A stretch of DNA of 64,000 nt, from positions 62,001 through 126,000 of the forward strand of contig JANQGX010000016.1 in NCBI GenBank assembly GCA_028282885.1, in the 5' to 3' direction. Below, in pieces: positions 1-9,371 of this stretch. Each line of letters starts with the position of its first letter. The first letter of the stretch is position 1. The stretch comes from SAR324 cluster bacterium. Lineage in GTDB: Bacteria > SAR324 > XYD2-FULL-50-16. A model generated the notes under the pieces. That model was not told the DNA's origin. It made no database searches and saw only the letters and a list, made by a program, of their open reading frames with translations. The translations under genes were made by a program, and so were the position numbers.

Positions 1-917
1 TGATGCTGGGAGCCCTTCCCTTCTTTCATGTTTTCGGTCTTTCAACCTCGATGAACTTTGCCATCTATAAGGGTTGGGGGAATGTGCTGGTTGCCAAACC
101 CCAGGCCGATGCCCTGTTGAGCGATATCGCCAAGTACAAACCCTCATTCGCTCCGCTGGTTCCGACCATGTACATCGGCATGTTGAACGATCCCAATGTC
201 GGTTCTGCAGATTTGACATCCATTAAGGGCTGTTTTTCAGGAAGCGCCCCCCTGCCTATCGAAGTGATCAATGGATTCGAGGAAAAGACCGGTGCTGTGA
301 TTGTGGAAGGATACGGACTCACCGAATCTTCACCGGTGACCCATATTAATCCCTTTAACAAGAAAACACGAAAAATCGGTAGTATCGGCCTGCCTATCGC
401 TGATACCCTGTGTCGGATCGTTGACCTGGACGATGGAAAAACCGACCTGCCCGTAGGCGAAATCGGGGAACTGCTGATCAAAGGTCCCCAGGTTATGAAA
501 GGCTATCTCAACAAACCGACAGAAACGGCAGGCTGCCTGACCGAAGATGGCTGGCTGGCCACAGGTGACATCGCCAAGATGGATGAAGACGGCTATTTTT
601 ATATCGTGGATCGAAAAAAGGACCTGATCATATCGGGCGGGTACAACGTCTATCCAAGGGATATCGAAGAGGTTTTTTACGAGCATCCGAAAGTGATGGA
701 GGCCTGCTCGGTAGGAGTTCCTCACCCGCATCGGGGCGAAGCGGTTAAGGTTTTTGTCGTCCTCAAGGAAGGAGAGACAGCGACCAGCGATGAACTGATG
801 ACCTATTGTAAGGAAAAGCTGGCCAAGTACAAGTGGCCGGTCGAGATTGAGTTCAGGGATGACCTGCCCAAAACCAACGTTGGAAAGATACTGCGTAAAG
901 ATCTAAAAGGTCAATAG
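1..917 (+). CDS. Acyl-CoA synthetase (AMP-binding), C-terminal part
   Basis: This is the C-terminal 304 residues of an adenylate-forming ligase; the frame is open to the left edge (first full codon at base 3) and roughly 200-250 N-terminal residues are missing. It would activate a carboxylic acid, probably a fatty acid, with ATP and CoA. Visible family motifs are GYGLTE near residue 103, the TGD and D-G-Y-x-x-x-x-D-R-K-K-D block near residues 188-207, and the C-terminal catalytic lysine in VGKILRK. It ends in a hairpin terminator just downstream. Long-chain fatty acid-CoA ligase (FadD type) is the likeliest assignment, but substrate cannot be read from this half. Confidence 0.88.
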   Translation, partial: MLGALPFFHVFGLSTSMNFAIYKGWGNVLVAKPQADALLSDIAKYKPSFAPLVPTMYIGMLNDPNVGSADLTSIKGCFSGSAPLPIEVINGFEEKTGAVIVEGYGLTESSPVTHINPFNKKTRKIGSIGLPIADTLCRIVDLDDGKTDLPVGEIGELLIKGPQVMKGYLNKPTETAGCLTEDGWLATGDIAKMDEDGYFYIVDRKKDLIISGGYNVYPRDIEEVFYEHPKVMEACSVGVPHPHRGEAVKVFVVLKEGETATSDELMTYCKEKLAKYKWPVEIEFRDDLPKTNVGKILRKDLKGQ

Positions 918-932
918 CCATCGGTGTTCGCT

Positions 933-970
933 TGCAGCGGCTGATTCAAACCGCTGCAGCCATTGTTTTT
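933..970 (+). terminator. Rho-independent terminator after acyl-CoA ligase
   Basis: Perfect 8-bp stem TGCAGCGG / CCGCTGCA (933-940 and 951-958) with a 10-nt loop lies 15 nt after the stop codon, and a run of five T follows at 966-970. The T-run is 7 nt from the stem, so it is a plausible rather than ideal terminator. Confidence 0.55.
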
Positions 971-1156
971 CCTCTCCAATCATCCCCCGCAACAACCATC
1001 CATTCCATTTACAATCGTCTGATTTTCTGATACTTGTGGGACAATAAAAACGACAAAGCCCCGAATTGGCTTACATTGAGAATGAACTTAGTTTCTGTAA
1101 TGCTGTTTTCGGGAAAAGAAGTGAAAAACCGGAAGATATCACAAAAAGGATTGAGT

Positions 1157-2452
1157 ATGACAACGACAGCGAAAAAATATACCGCGGAATATATCAAGGC
1201 ACTGGAAATCGGACGTCCCCCCAATGTCAAAAAACTGTTTCCTAATTCGAAGGCGCTGTTGGTCAGCGGTAAGGTTATTGATCGTGCAATGCTGAACAGG
1301 GGAAATGCTATCGCCATGGCGGCAAACGGGCGCAGTAATATTGTCATTCAGGGAGCCCTGAGAGCAGCTCGGAAGGCAAACTCGGTTTTGATCATTGAAA
1401 TCGCCAAGTCCGAAGGGGGTGCCGGAGCCTATTGTGCATCCAGTTTTTGGAACCTCGCCCGCCAGGTCGACGCTGCTTGCAACCAACTCGGGATAACCGT
1501 TCCGGTGGCCATTCATGCCGATCACTATGGAATCAAGAGTGACAGGGACATCACCCGTGCGCAGATAGAGATTCCCAGTATGTTTGATGCCGGTATCACG
1601 TCCATTGCCGTTGACGCCTCTCACTTGCCGGATGATCAAAACCTGCTGGCCAGTCTCAAATTGAATCCCTTTATCCCGGACTGGGCCGGACTGGAAACCG
1701 AGGTGGGCGAAATCAAAGGCAAGCAGGGATTATCAACCGTTGAAGAAGCCCTGTTTCTATTGAAAGGCCTCAATGCCCATGAGGTGTATCCGGATTGGAT
1801 CGCCCTCAACAATGGTACCACCCATGGCCTGGAAGCCAGTGACGCCGGAATTCAGGTGGAGTTGACAGCAGAAATCCACAATGCCATCGCCCGCTACCAG
1901 GTATCCGGTGCCCAGCACGGAACTTCGGGTAACAGCTCCGAGCGGTTGCGGGAAATTGCCCTTAAAACCAAAACCACCAAGGCAAATGTTGCCACAGCCC
2001 TGCAAATGATTTCATGGGGGCTTGAAGTCAACGATTATGGCAATGCCATCCTGGACGACAATGGCAGTTTTCGCAAAGTTAAGGATGAAGGAGTGACAGA
2101 GGAGTTATGGTCGGAAATGGTTGCCTACGCCGATGATAAGGGCTGGAAAAAGGGAAATTACAAAAAGCTGAACCTGCCCTTTGAAAACAAAATTCTGGGG
2201 CAGCCCGAAGAGATCAGGGAGAGAATGATCAAACGGGTTGAAGATTTCGTTTACTCCATGCTTGTTGATGTCTTCAATGCCGAGGACACAGCGGACAAGG
2301 GAATTGAAATTCTTCTGGCTGCCGGCTCACACAATATCGGTCCCAAAGCGGAAAGAGTCGAAGATCCCAAAGAATGGACTGTGAGCAAAATCAGGGAAAA
2401 GGGATCTCAACTGAACGTGGACAAAGGCCCGGAAGGAGATTTTGACGACTAA
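1157..2452 (+). CDS. fba: Class II fructose-bisphosphate aldolase family protein
   Basis: A 431-residue zinc-dependent aldolase that would interconvert fructose 1,6-bisphosphate with DHAP and glyceraldehyde 3-phosphate, or a related ketose bisphosphate. The metal-binding and active-site signature H-A-D-H appears near residue 126, with further histidines in T-T-H-G and A-Q-H-G-T-S-G that match the other zinc ligands of the family. The frame is open upstream to 1034, but the ATG at 1157 has AAGGA at a good spacing and starts a typical N-terminus, so the 41 extra residues are rejected. It is longer than E. coli FbaA (about 360 residues) and belongs to the longer subfamily. Precise sugar specificity is inferred. 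Confidence 0.85.
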   Translation: MTTTAKKYTAEYIKALEIGRPPNVKKLFPNSKALLVSGKVIDRAMLNRGNAIAMAANGRSNIVIQGALRAARKANSVLIIEIAKSEGGAGAYCASSFWNLARQVDAACNQLGITVPVAIHADHYGIKSDRDITRAQIEIPSMFDAGITSIAVDASHLPDDQNLLASLKLNPFIPDWAGLETEVGEIKGKQGLSTVEEALFLLKGLNAHEVYPDWIALNNGTTHGLEASDAGIQVELTAEIHNAIARYQVSGAQHGTSGNSSERLREIALKTKTTKANVATALQMISWGLEVNDYGNAILDDNGSFRKVKDEGVTEELWSEMVAYADDKGWKKGNYKKLNLPFENKILGQPEEIRERMIKRVEDFVYSMLVDVFNAEDTADKGIEILLAAGSHNIGPKAERVEDPKEWTVSKIREKGSQLNVDKGPEGDFDD

Positions 2453-2454
2453 AC

Positions 2455-2660
2455 ATCTTTGAAACACTCGGGTGTATTGTTGGCGGGATTACGGAATTCA
2501 TCCCCAATGATACGGGGCAGCCCTGTCAGGATGAAACCTTGTAATGGTGAGAACGTTCTGTGAAGGGACGATATTGTAATTCGGTTTGAGATAAAGGCCG
2601 AAGTCGATTCCCGGAAAAGTCTCCTGCAGACATTCGAAATCTGTATCAAAGCCCACACAC
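2455..2660 (-). pseudogene. Decayed SRAP (YedK/HMCES-like) gene, N-terminal remnant
   Basis: On the minus strand a perfect GGAGGA ribosome site (2667-2672) precedes a GTG start at 2660 that reads Met-Cys-Gly, the start of SRAP proteins whose Cys2 crosslinks abasic DNA. The next codon (Arg in MCGRF) has lost two bases, shifting the frame; the following frame reads F-D-T-D-F-E-C-L-Q, then YNIVPSQNV, the family's YNIAPTQ block, then W-G-stop-I-P-stop where the family has WGLIPxW. The remaining two thirds of the gene is absent, cut off against the aldolase gene. It therefore shows one frameshift, two stops and a truncation, and is not functional. Confidence 0.72.
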
Positions 2661-2689
2661 AGGATTTCCTCCTCTAGTCTGATCAAACT

Positions 2690-3025
2690 TCAGTCGTTTT
2701 TTGCCAATTCGGCTAGATACATCTCCAGAATTCTCTCATCGTCCTCAAACAGATCGGAAAAGGAGATGCCAATTTCGTATCCCTCTTCCATTTTCTTTAC
2801 GTGCGCCGCGAGACCTTCACAGCGTATTTCATAGTTCCCTTTATCCAGGGGAACTTCGAAAAGCAGAAAAAAACGAGCGGAGATTGGAATCTCAAAATTG
2901 GTTTTAACCAGCATCCCGGACTTACTGATGTTAATCCCCTCGCAGGAAATAAATTTTTCCTTACCGATCGACATCTGGATCATCTGGTAGATTTTGAATC
3001 GGTTGTGCTTCCTCTTATCAGACAT
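2690..3025 (-). CDS. PilZ domain protein
   Basis: A single-domain protein of 111 residues. The N-terminal R-K-H-N-R-F-K and the later N-I-S-K-S-G-M match the RxxxR and D/NxSxxG motifs that bind cyclic di-GMP in PilZ domains. It would act as a c-di-GMP receptor that passes the signal to a partner protein; the target is unknown. The first motif begins K-R-x-x-x-R rather than the canonical spacing, but a basic patch is present. Its gene is directly upstream of the decayed SRAP gene on the same strand. Confidence 0.85.
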   Translation of the reverse strand: MSDKRKHNRFKIYQMIQMSIGKEKFISCEGINISKSGMLVKTNFEIPISARFFLLFEVPLDKGNYEIRCEGLAAHVKKMEEGYEIGISFSDLFEDDERILEMYLAELAKND

Positions 3026-3232
3026 AATCAGCCTTTAATTTGAGATGACCGTGCACTCGAATGCCCCTTCATGAGAATGGATTTTCCACCCAAGTGATTA
3101 TCAGGTTCTTGGTTTTTCTGCAATATTTAAGCGATTAATAACAATGAAGGATCAAATCCGATTGCGAGGGTAATGACAGATCAAAACTCCGGTTTTTTCC
3201 GGTTTTTAGTGTGGGTTTCGGCGGGTTCGGGG

Positions 3233-3251
3233 AGGGCTGGCAAGCCCTTTA
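3233..3251. terminator. Small hairpin AGGGCT/AGCCCT
   Basis: Six-base stem with a 4-nt loop (3233-3238, 3243-3248) followed on the plus strand by only three T. It lies between two minus-strand genes. Weak; it may be a degenerate terminator or chance. Just upstream, CCGGTTTTT is repeated in tandem at 3189-3207. Confidence 0.25.
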
Positions 3252-3300
3252 CAGCGTTATGCTTGACATTAGGATTGTCAGAAACAAAGGGCAGGTAGGT

Positions 3301-3687
3301 TTAATCCTTGAGAAATTCCGTATACAACTCCTCGGCGTCCTCTTGAGATGAAAACAGCAACTTGTGGTCTCCTCCTTCCTTCACCATCATGGTAAAGGAC
3401 CAGTATGCCTGCACGTCCTGTTTTCGGGCAAGTTCGTCTTCAAGCCCCATGAAATAGGGTACGCCGGTCAGATTATATTGTTCTGAAAATCGGTTTCGTC
3501 TCTCTGAATCCACCTTGGGAATCAATGAAGAGATGGCAATATTCCTGATAATCTGGGTATCATTGCCGTTTTGATTCAAATGGTACTCAATTTCCTTAAT
3601 AAAATCAGAGTCTTTTTTTCTGTTCTTCGGACGATTCTTCTGATTTGGTTTCTTCGGTCTGTTTTTCATTAAGGTTCCGAATTGCAT
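3301..3687 (-). CDS. Hypothetical protein with basic N-terminus
   Basis: A soluble 128-residue protein that I do not recognise. The first 25 residues are dominated by Lys, Arg, Asn and Pro, as in a nucleic-acid-binding tail; the rest is a mixed alpha/beta sequence ending in an acidic helix (E-D-A-E-E-L-Y-T-E-F). There is no signal peptide or membrane segment. The start could also be the internal ATG at 3669, which has a GGA at acceptable spacing. It stands alone between the PilZ gene and a 460-bp non-coding stretch. Confidence 0.6.
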   Translation of the reverse strand: MQFGTLMKNRPKKPNQKNRPKNRKKDSDFIKEIEYHLNQNGNDTQIIRNIAISSLIPKVDSERRNRFSEQYNLTGVPYFMGLEDELARKQDVQAYWSFTMMVKEGGDHKLLFSSQEDAEELYTEFLKD

Positions 3688-4151
3688 GGATTAGAACTAA
3701 GGCCAACATCATGTTGAGCCTGACAATTAAACACTACTATAACATCCGAACCCCCCTCTACCAAGAAAAAATTTTTGACAAACTGTAGTCATGTCAACCC
3801 TGCGCTCCGATTCCGCACATTTGCAGCGCCCGTAATTCCCGAAACGGCTTTCGACCGGTCTATATAAACTCATCCTTTAAGTCAATCAATTAATTTCGAA
3901 TTATAAGAAAACTTCCTTCATTGCACAGCGGGTTCTACTGGTATTCCTGATACCCCTCATGTTCAAATTCCGGATAATCAGCTAAGTATTATCGATCAAA
4001 CCGGATTATGTTCCAATCCCGGGGACGATTTTCCGGTTCGATGTAACAGGATTAGACCTAATCATACCAGGATTAAAAGGTTTTAAAAATCCATCTGTTC
4101 GCCACCTGACCGGTAGGCCCTTAACTACAAACCACCGAGCATTATCAGACA
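3688..4151. other. Intergenic region, no gene seen
   Basis: 464 bp with no convincing reading frame. It is AT-rich and should hold the promoters of the two divergent neighbours. The only structure I see is a small inverted repeat GATTAG-AC-CTAATC at 4050-4063, about 90 bp before the acetyltransferase start, which could be an operator. Confidence 0.4.
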
Positions 4152-4610
4152 ATGAGCAATGAGATCAGTATCAGAACTGCAGTTCAAAACGACGCTAAAG
4201 TATTAACCGAGTTCAATATTAGAAACGCCCTGGAAACAGAAAACATGAAGCTTGATGAAGAAGAAGCTCTCGCTGGCGTCAAATACGCCATTGATAATCC
4301 CCAGAAGGGTTTCTACCTGGTTGCGGAAAGAGAGGGTGAAGTACTCGGGGCCCTGATGATTACGACGGAATGGAGCGACTGGCGCAATCGGGATTTCTGG
4401 TGGGTGCAGAGTGTTTATGTACGCCCTGAGGGAAGGAAACAGGGGATCTATTCCCGATTGTACAACCATGCCAAATCACTGGCTGTCAACAAAGGAAATG
4501 TCTCGGCCATAAGACTTTACGTGGAAAAGAACAACAAAACCGCCCAGAGCGTTTACCAAGCCCTGGGCATGGAAGATTCAGACTACTACCTTTTCGAAGA
4601 GAAGATCTAA
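4152..4610 (+). CDS. GNAT-family N-acetyltransferase
   Basis: A 152-residue acetyltransferase of the GNAT fold, which moves an acetyl group from acetyl-CoA to an amine. The acetyl-CoA-binding motif A is visible as S-V-Y-V-R-P-E-G-R-K-Q-G-I-Y-S-R-L near residues 88-104, and the C-terminal part has the usual N-x-x-A-x-x-x-Y-x-x-L-G-M block. Substrate is unknown. It converges with the downstream minus-strand PLP enzyme, separated by 8 bp. Confidence 0.88.
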   Translation: MSNEISIRTAVQNDAKVLTEFNIRNALETENMKLDEEEALAGVKYAIDNPQKGFYLVAEREGEVLGALMITTEWSDWRNRDFWWVQSVYVRPEGRKQGIYSRLYNHAKSLAVNKGNVSAIRLYVEKNNKTAQSVYQALGMEDSDYYLFEEKI

Positions 4611-4618
4611 GTTTAGAT

Positions 4619-5803
4619 TTATATACTGGCAAATGCCTTTTCCAGATCCGCGATGATATCCTCTGTTTCTTCAATACCGACTGCCAACCTGAACAATGTG
4701 TCGGTAATTCCCAGCTCATACCGTCGTTCCCTGGTGTAGTCATAATAACTAACCAGGGCCGGATGGGTGATGAGCGTTTCCACCCCTCCAAGACTTGGGG
4801 CGATATACATCATCTCCAGGGCATCGATAAATCTTTTGGACGTTTCCAGGTCGCCTTCGATATCAAAAGAGACCACACCGCCACCGCCCTGCATCTGCCC
4901 AGTGGCGATATCATAATGTCGATGGCTTTCCAGGAAGGGGTAATAGACCTTCTTCACCTTTGCGTGGCCTTCCAGATAATGGGCGATTTCCAGGGTGGAT
5001 TCATTCTGCTTTTTCACCCGCAGGGGAAAGGTTTTCAATCCTCTAATCAGCAGATAAGCGCAATTGGCATCGATAACACCACCCAGCGCCTTATGCAGGT
5101 TTCGAATCTTGGAAATGAGATCGGACCGGCCCAGGACAACACCCGCCAGAATATCATTGTGACCGGCGAAGTACTTGGTGGCACTGTGCATCACCAGATC
5201 AATGCCCCAATCCAGGGGACGCTGATTGACCGGTGTGGCAAAAGTGCTGTCTATGAAAGTAATAACATCATGCTTTTTCCCGATCTCCCTGAACTTTTCC
5301 AGATCAAACACATTCAGGTAGGGATTCGTTGGAGATTCGGAGAAAATAAAGCGGGTATTGCTCTTGACCGATCGATCCATCAGTTCGTAGTCACCAAAGG
5401 GAACGATGGTGCAGTCGATCCCGAACCGTTTCAGGTAGGACTCGCAAAACTCAAGGGTCTTCTTATAGCAATCATCGGTTATGACGATGTGGTCTCCGCT
5501 TTGTACAATAGCAAAAATAGTCGTGGTAATTGCCATCATCCCTGATGCGAACAGAACACAATCCTCGGCATTTTCGAGCGCAGCCAGCCGTCGTTCCGCG
5601 ATTTTTTCGGTTGGATTCCCATATCTTCCATATTCAAAACGGTCCTTCTTATGCTTGGTGTATGCCTCTATCTCCGCTGTATCCTTGAAGGTATAGGTTG
5701 AAGTTTGAAAAATGGGAGTGGTCAGCGAATCGGCGTATTTCTCCCTGGTTTCGCCGGCATGGACGGCGTTAGTGCTGGATGAACTGAATTGTTTTGTTGT
5801 CAT
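4619..5803 (-). CDS. Cys/Met metabolism PLP enzyme (cystathionine gamma-synthase-like)
   Basis: A fold-type I PLP enzyme of about 394 residues. The PLP lysine lies in S-A-T-K-Y-F-x-G-H-x-D near residue 208, and the N-terminal Y-G-R-Y-G-N-P-T block and C-terminal L-G-G-V-E-T-L block are characteristic of the trans-sulfuration family. Cystathionine gamma-synthase, cystathionine gamma-lyase and methionine gamma-lyase share these motifs, so the exact reaction is uncertain; a role in methionine or cysteine metabolism is secure. ATG at 5803 is taken as the start; a GTG two codons upstream (5809) is also possible. No neighbour gives pathway context. Confidence 0.85.
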   Translation of the reverse strand: MTTKQFSSSSTNAVHAGETREKYADSLTTPIFQTSTYTFKDTAEIEAYTKHKKDRFEYGRYGNPTEKIAERRLAALENAEDCVLFASGMMAITTTIFAIVQSGDHIVITDDCYKKTLEFCESYLKRFGIDCTIVPFGDYELMDRSVKSNTRFIFSESPTNPYLNVFDLEKFREIGKKHDVITFIDSTFATPVNQRPLDWGIDLVMHSATKYFAGHNDILAGVVLGRSDLISKIRNLHKALGGVIDANCAYLLIRGLKTFPLRVKKQNESTLEIAHYLEGHAKVKKVYYPFLESHRHYDIATGQMQGGGGVVSFDIEGDLETSKRFIDALEMMYIAPSLGGVETLITHPALVSYYDYTRERRYELGITDTLFRLAVGIEETEDIIADLEKAFASI

Positions 5804-5809
5804 TGACAC

Positions 5810-6266
5810 GTTTTTTGTAAGTTAAATTACTATTGGATTGCGGCCTGGCTGTTAGACGGAATCAGGAGAAGGCTTGGCGAAACTCCGGATGTTGAGTATC
5901 GATATGACAGGCAGCATTACATAAATATCGGATGAATTCCACGATTCCAGTGTTCATGATTTTTCCTTAAAAATCAATATGACTCGCCTGCATCCCGGCA
6001 AATGGCTCAACTTCGTTCGCAAAGGTGGAATTGTTTGGTGCCTGTGGTTGGCCAAATTTTCAGTTATCAAATCCTTTGGCTTGTCAGGGCGATTGATCCC
6101 ACGTCTTCAAATTCTATTGTCCGTGTAGAGATGACAGACAAGCCGATATTCCTTGCTTGATCATGGTGTCCGGTTAGTATAAGATTGAAATATTTACAGA
6201 TTCTGTATTTCCCAACCGACAGACAACCCGTATTATTTCAAACAACAAGCTTCACTGATCAACATT
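5810..6266. other. Intergenic region, no gene seen
   Basis: 457 bp between divergent genes. I see no SAM-type riboswitch upstream of the PLP enzyme, no tRNA and no strong repeat. One 49-codon frame (5979-6128, plus) lacks a ribosome site and is not called. Confidence 0.4.
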
Positions 6267-6893
6267 ATGGATGCGGCCAAACCAAACGTTTCCGATATCC
6301 TGAACAAGAGATTCTGGATTTTTGATCTCGACGGCACCCTGACGGTGGCCGTTCATGATTTCCCTGCCATCAGACGGGAGCTCGGGGTTCCCGAAGGAAA
6401 AGATATCCTGGGTCATATTACCGGCCTGGAAAGCACTGCCCGAATCCGGTTGCTGAACCGATTGAACGAAATTGAGATAGTTCTGGCTGATAATGCCCTG
6501 CCGGCAGTTGGAACCTTAAACCTGGTACACCTGCTCAAAACAAAGATGGTTCGAATGGGAATCATTACCAGAAACACCAGGGCGAATGCCAGGAGATCGC
6601 TGGAAAAAATCGGAATCTCCTCATGTTTTAAAGATGGAGTGATTCTGGGGCGGGATGAAGCCCTGCCAAAACCTGATCCTTCGGGGATCAGACATTTGCT
6701 CGACCATTGGGAAGCCACTATCGATCAGACTGTGATGGTTGGCGATGATATTTACGATCTGCAGGCAGGCAGAAATGCCGGAATCAACACCATTCACGTC
6801 GATCTGCATCGAAAAAGAAACTGGCAGAACCTTGCCGATCTGCAGGTCGATTCACTGCAGGATATTGTTGACCTGTTTGCAAATACCGCATAA
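6267..6893 (+). CDS. HAD-superfamily hydrolase
   Basis: A 208-residue haloacid dehalogenase-type phosphatase. The nucleophile motif D-L-D-G-T-L is near residue 20, motif II lies in I-I-T-R-N-T, the motif III lysine in L-P-K-P-D, and motif IV in V-G-D-D-I-Y-D, so all catalytic residues are present. The cap is the small helical kind seen in phosphoglycolate phosphatase-like members. The physiological substrate is unknown. A metallophosphoesterase gene follows 107 bp downstream on the same strand. Confidence 0.88.
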   Translation: MDAAKPNVSDILNKRFWIFDLDGTLTVAVHDFPAIRRELGVPEGKDILGHITGLESTARIRLLNRLNEIEIVLADNALPAVGTLNLVHLLKTKMVRMGIITRNTRANARRSLEKIGISSCFKDGVILGRDEALPKPDPSGIRHLLDHWEATIDQTVMVGDDIYDLQAGRNAGINTIHVDLHRKRNWQNLADLQVDSLQDIVDLFANTA

Positions 6894-7000
6894 GAATCAG
6901 GATCGGGCCGCTTGCCATGACAATCTGATTGAAGGCCCGACAGAATGCGAGAACTGAATTACCCGACACCAACGTAAAAACTTCTGCTAAGAGTGAGAAA

Positions 7001-7663
7001 ATGATCATACTGGGATTACCGGACATACATGGAGCAATGGATCAACTGAAACGCTTGGTACCGAGGATTGAAGAGGCGGACCTGGTGTTGCTGATTGGTG
7101 ACATTACGAATTTCGGTCATGAAACGGATATGAAAGAGATCATCGAGTGGGTGTGGCGATTCAATAAAAATGTTTTCGCGGTTCCGGGAAACTGCGACTA
7201 CCCGGAAACAGAGAAAACAATGGACAAAATGGATGTCAACCTGAACGGCTCCCATCGATATCTTGGTAACCTGGCTTTCGCAGGTCTGGGTGCCTCGCTG
7301 GAAACGCCCTTTAAAGGCACCCCATTTGAGGTCTCCGAACACTACCTAGAGGCGCAATTAAAGGCCTCGGTCAATGGATACCAGGGTATACAACCCCTGG
7401 TCCTGGTCTCCCATCAACCTCCCATCAATACCAAAGCGGACGCGCTTGGCAATGGAATGCATGTCGGATCAAAAAGCGTGCGTGAGTTTATCGAACGGAC
7501 CCAGCCACTGGTCTGCTTTTGCGGGCATATTCACGAGGGCAGGGGAGTTGACGCCATCGGTGAAACCAAAATCATTAACCCGGGACCGGTTTTCCAGGGG
7601 AATTACGCCTACGCCGAAATCGGTGACCGGGTAGAGATACTTGAAATCAGGCCTATCGGTTAA
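7001..7663 (+). CDS. Metallophosphoesterase
   Basis: A calcineurin-like phosphoesterase of 220 residues with a complete two-metal site: D-x-H in P-D-I-H-G, G-D in I-G-D-I, G-N-C-D, the H in V-S-H-Q-P-P, and G-H-I-H near the C-terminus. It would hydrolyse a phosphomonoester or phosphodiester. A TTG start at 6929 would add 24 residues, but the ATG at 7001 starts exactly at the first beta-strand and has a GAG-rich ribosome site, so it is preferred. Its 3' end overlaps the convergent DUF362 gene by 11 bp. Confidence 0.87.
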   Translation: MIILGLPDIHGAMDQLKRLVPRIEEADLVLLIGDITNFGHETDMKEIIEWVWRFNKNVFAVPGNCDYPETEKTMDKMDVNLNGSHRYLGNLAFAGLGASLETPFKGTPFEVSEHYLEAQLKASVNGYQGIQPLVLVSHQPPINTKADALGNGMHVGSKSVREFIERTQPLVCFCGHIHEGRGVDAIGETKIINPGPVFQGNYAYAEIGDRVEILEIRPIG

Positions 7664-8807
7664 ACAGACCCAAAACCCGTCTCAGTAACGGTTTGCTGAG
7701 CTCAATGGCACCCTCGGGACAGACTTCCTGACAGCAGTAACAGCGAATACATTCATTGTAGTCATATACCGGCGGGGCCTCCTTGTCCTCTCCTTTCTGC
7801 GACAGGGCACGTGGTTGAACCGGACACATGGACACGCAGGTCGCACAGCCATTGCAGAGTTCTGCAACGATCCGGGGTTTCGACACCAACTGGTCATTGA
7901 TCACTCCCCGCAATCCCTTTCGACCGGGTTGAAAGCTTCGGATTGGTTTTTTTCGAATGTCAAAGGTATTGCATTTCAATGGTTTGATATCATCCCCCAG
8001 GAGTCGAATCTCCTCTTCGATATAGACCCCGGCACCGCTTTCACATCCATATTTGATAGTGGGAACATATTCCGGATTTAGCCCCACAAGTCGACATACG
8101 GTGGCATCAAGCGCAACCGGATCGCTGGAAATCAAAATGACATTCATGGCCCTGGGTTTTCCACCCCGGGGACCGTTTCCCTCCATGGCGAGCACTCCAT
8201 CCATGACATAGAGGCGCGGTTTTAAATAATTATTCAGATCGACAAGCATCCTTCCAAACTGGTGAGCGTCCGGCAGCTTAACATGAAATTCTCCTTTCAG
8301 AACCCCCGGAACACAACCGAACTGATTTTTGATGGATCCGGTGAGACGTTCCAAGGCATGGGTTTTCAGTTTAGGAAGGCTGATAATGCCATCGCACTCC
8401 AAAGCTCCTTCGGCGATAACAAATTTACGATTTTGAACTCCCTGCTCAAAAAAGATCTCTTTTCCATTTTTGAAATCAGCCGCTTTTACCTTCAACTCCA
8501 AAGCTATCTCTGCCAAACCGGCTTTTCGGGCTGCTTTTGCCATTCCTCCGAAAGCCGGGGAATCTCCATAACTCAACTCTGCACCAGTTGATAGCATAAC
8601 CTCGACCACAGCCCTGAAGACAGACGGATGAGTCGTAACACATTTTTCCGGTTTCTCTGCCACCAAAAGGTTGGGTTTCAGCAAAATCTTCTCCCCGGCG
8701 CCTACAAACTTGCCAGCGCCTCCTAACAGAGCAAACCCTTTCTCAACAGCGTTTTTTACTTCGTCATCGTCGTAACTCCTACACTCCATTATTGCAACAT
8801 CAGCCAT
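7653..8807 (-). CDS. DUF362 protein with two 4Fe-4S clusters
   Basis: About 384 residues: an N-terminal DUF362 domain (to about residue 295) followed by a bacterial ferredoxin domain with two C-x2-C-x2-C-x3-C-P motifs (C-N-G-C-A-T-C and C-I-R-C-Y-C-C). DUF362 proteins are widespread in anaerobes and have no settled reaction; an electron-transfer or redox role is inferred from the clusters. The start at 8807 has a strong GGAGGG site, better than the frame's upstream possibility at 8828. The gene is alone between the metallophosphoesterase and the lar genes. Confidence 0.85.
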   Translation of the reverse strand: MADVAIMECRSYDDDEVKNAVEKGFALLGGAGKFVGAGEKILLKPNLLVAEKPEKCVTTHPSVFRAVVEVMLSTGAELSYGDSPAFGGMAKAARKAGLAEIALELKVKAADFKNGKEIFFEQGVQNRKFVIAEGALECDGIISLPKLKTHALERLTGSIKNQFGCVPGVLKGEFHVKLPDAHQFGRMLVDLNNYLKPRLYVMDGVLAMEGNGPRGGKPRAMNVILISSDPVALDATVCRLVGLNPEYVPTIKYGCESGAGVYIEEEIRLLGDDIKPLKCNTFDIRKKPIRSFQPGRKGLRGVINDQLVSKPRIVAELCNGCATCVSMCPVQPRALSQKGEDKEAPPVYDYNECIRCYCCQEVCPEGAIELSKPLLRRVLGLFNR

Positions 8808-9371
8808 ATTCCCTCCGGAATCCTGCAAGTTTCCCTATTTGACGCCATTGAAAAAAATTCGGGACCTCAAACCCGGCCTGCTTTCCGGATGTTATTCTAA
8901 CAGAAAGATATAATTGGGCAAATCAGAAGGTCGTTTGCACCCATAAGTTAAAACAGATATTAAGATTGCTAAACTTTGATTGATTGAAATCCTTGCAATC
9001 TCATCTTCCCGATTTAATACCTCATAACCGGGGCTGAAAGTCCAGTTGCGTTGTCCCTGTTTTGATTCCTGTTACGCTCCTGACCGCATTCTGCCCGCAA
9101 GTTATTTCGTTTGAATTCTGCGGGTTGTCATGGATCTCCTCCAAAACTAAGTTCAACCGCGGATTGGCTTCACCAACATGCAGAATCCGGGTGTTATCAA
9201 ATTTTATCCTGGACCGGGTGCTTATATTATATTACTTCTTATCCCAAGATGCTGTAATGTTTAACTTATGAATATCAGCGCTCGTCAAATCCCACTATTG
9301 TGGTAAACTGATATAAAATATCCCGATACCGGTTTTCCGGAACTATTTTCAAGAAGTTTGCGGAACTTAAA
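8808..9371. other. Intergenic region between DUF362 gene and larE
   Basis: 564 bp without a supported gene. It must carry the promoters of two divergent units. I see no hairpin with a T-run, tRNA or long repeat; the part from about 9210 to 9330 is AT-rich, as expected upstream of larE. Confidence 0.4.

Noticed and set aside
5979..6128. 49-codon plus-strand frame before the HAD gene
   Set aside because: No ribosome site and no recognisable composition; short frames of this size are expected by chance.
9062..9271. 69-codon plus-strand frame before larE
   Set aside because: Low-complexity, no ribosome site, no similarity I can recall; left as intergenic.
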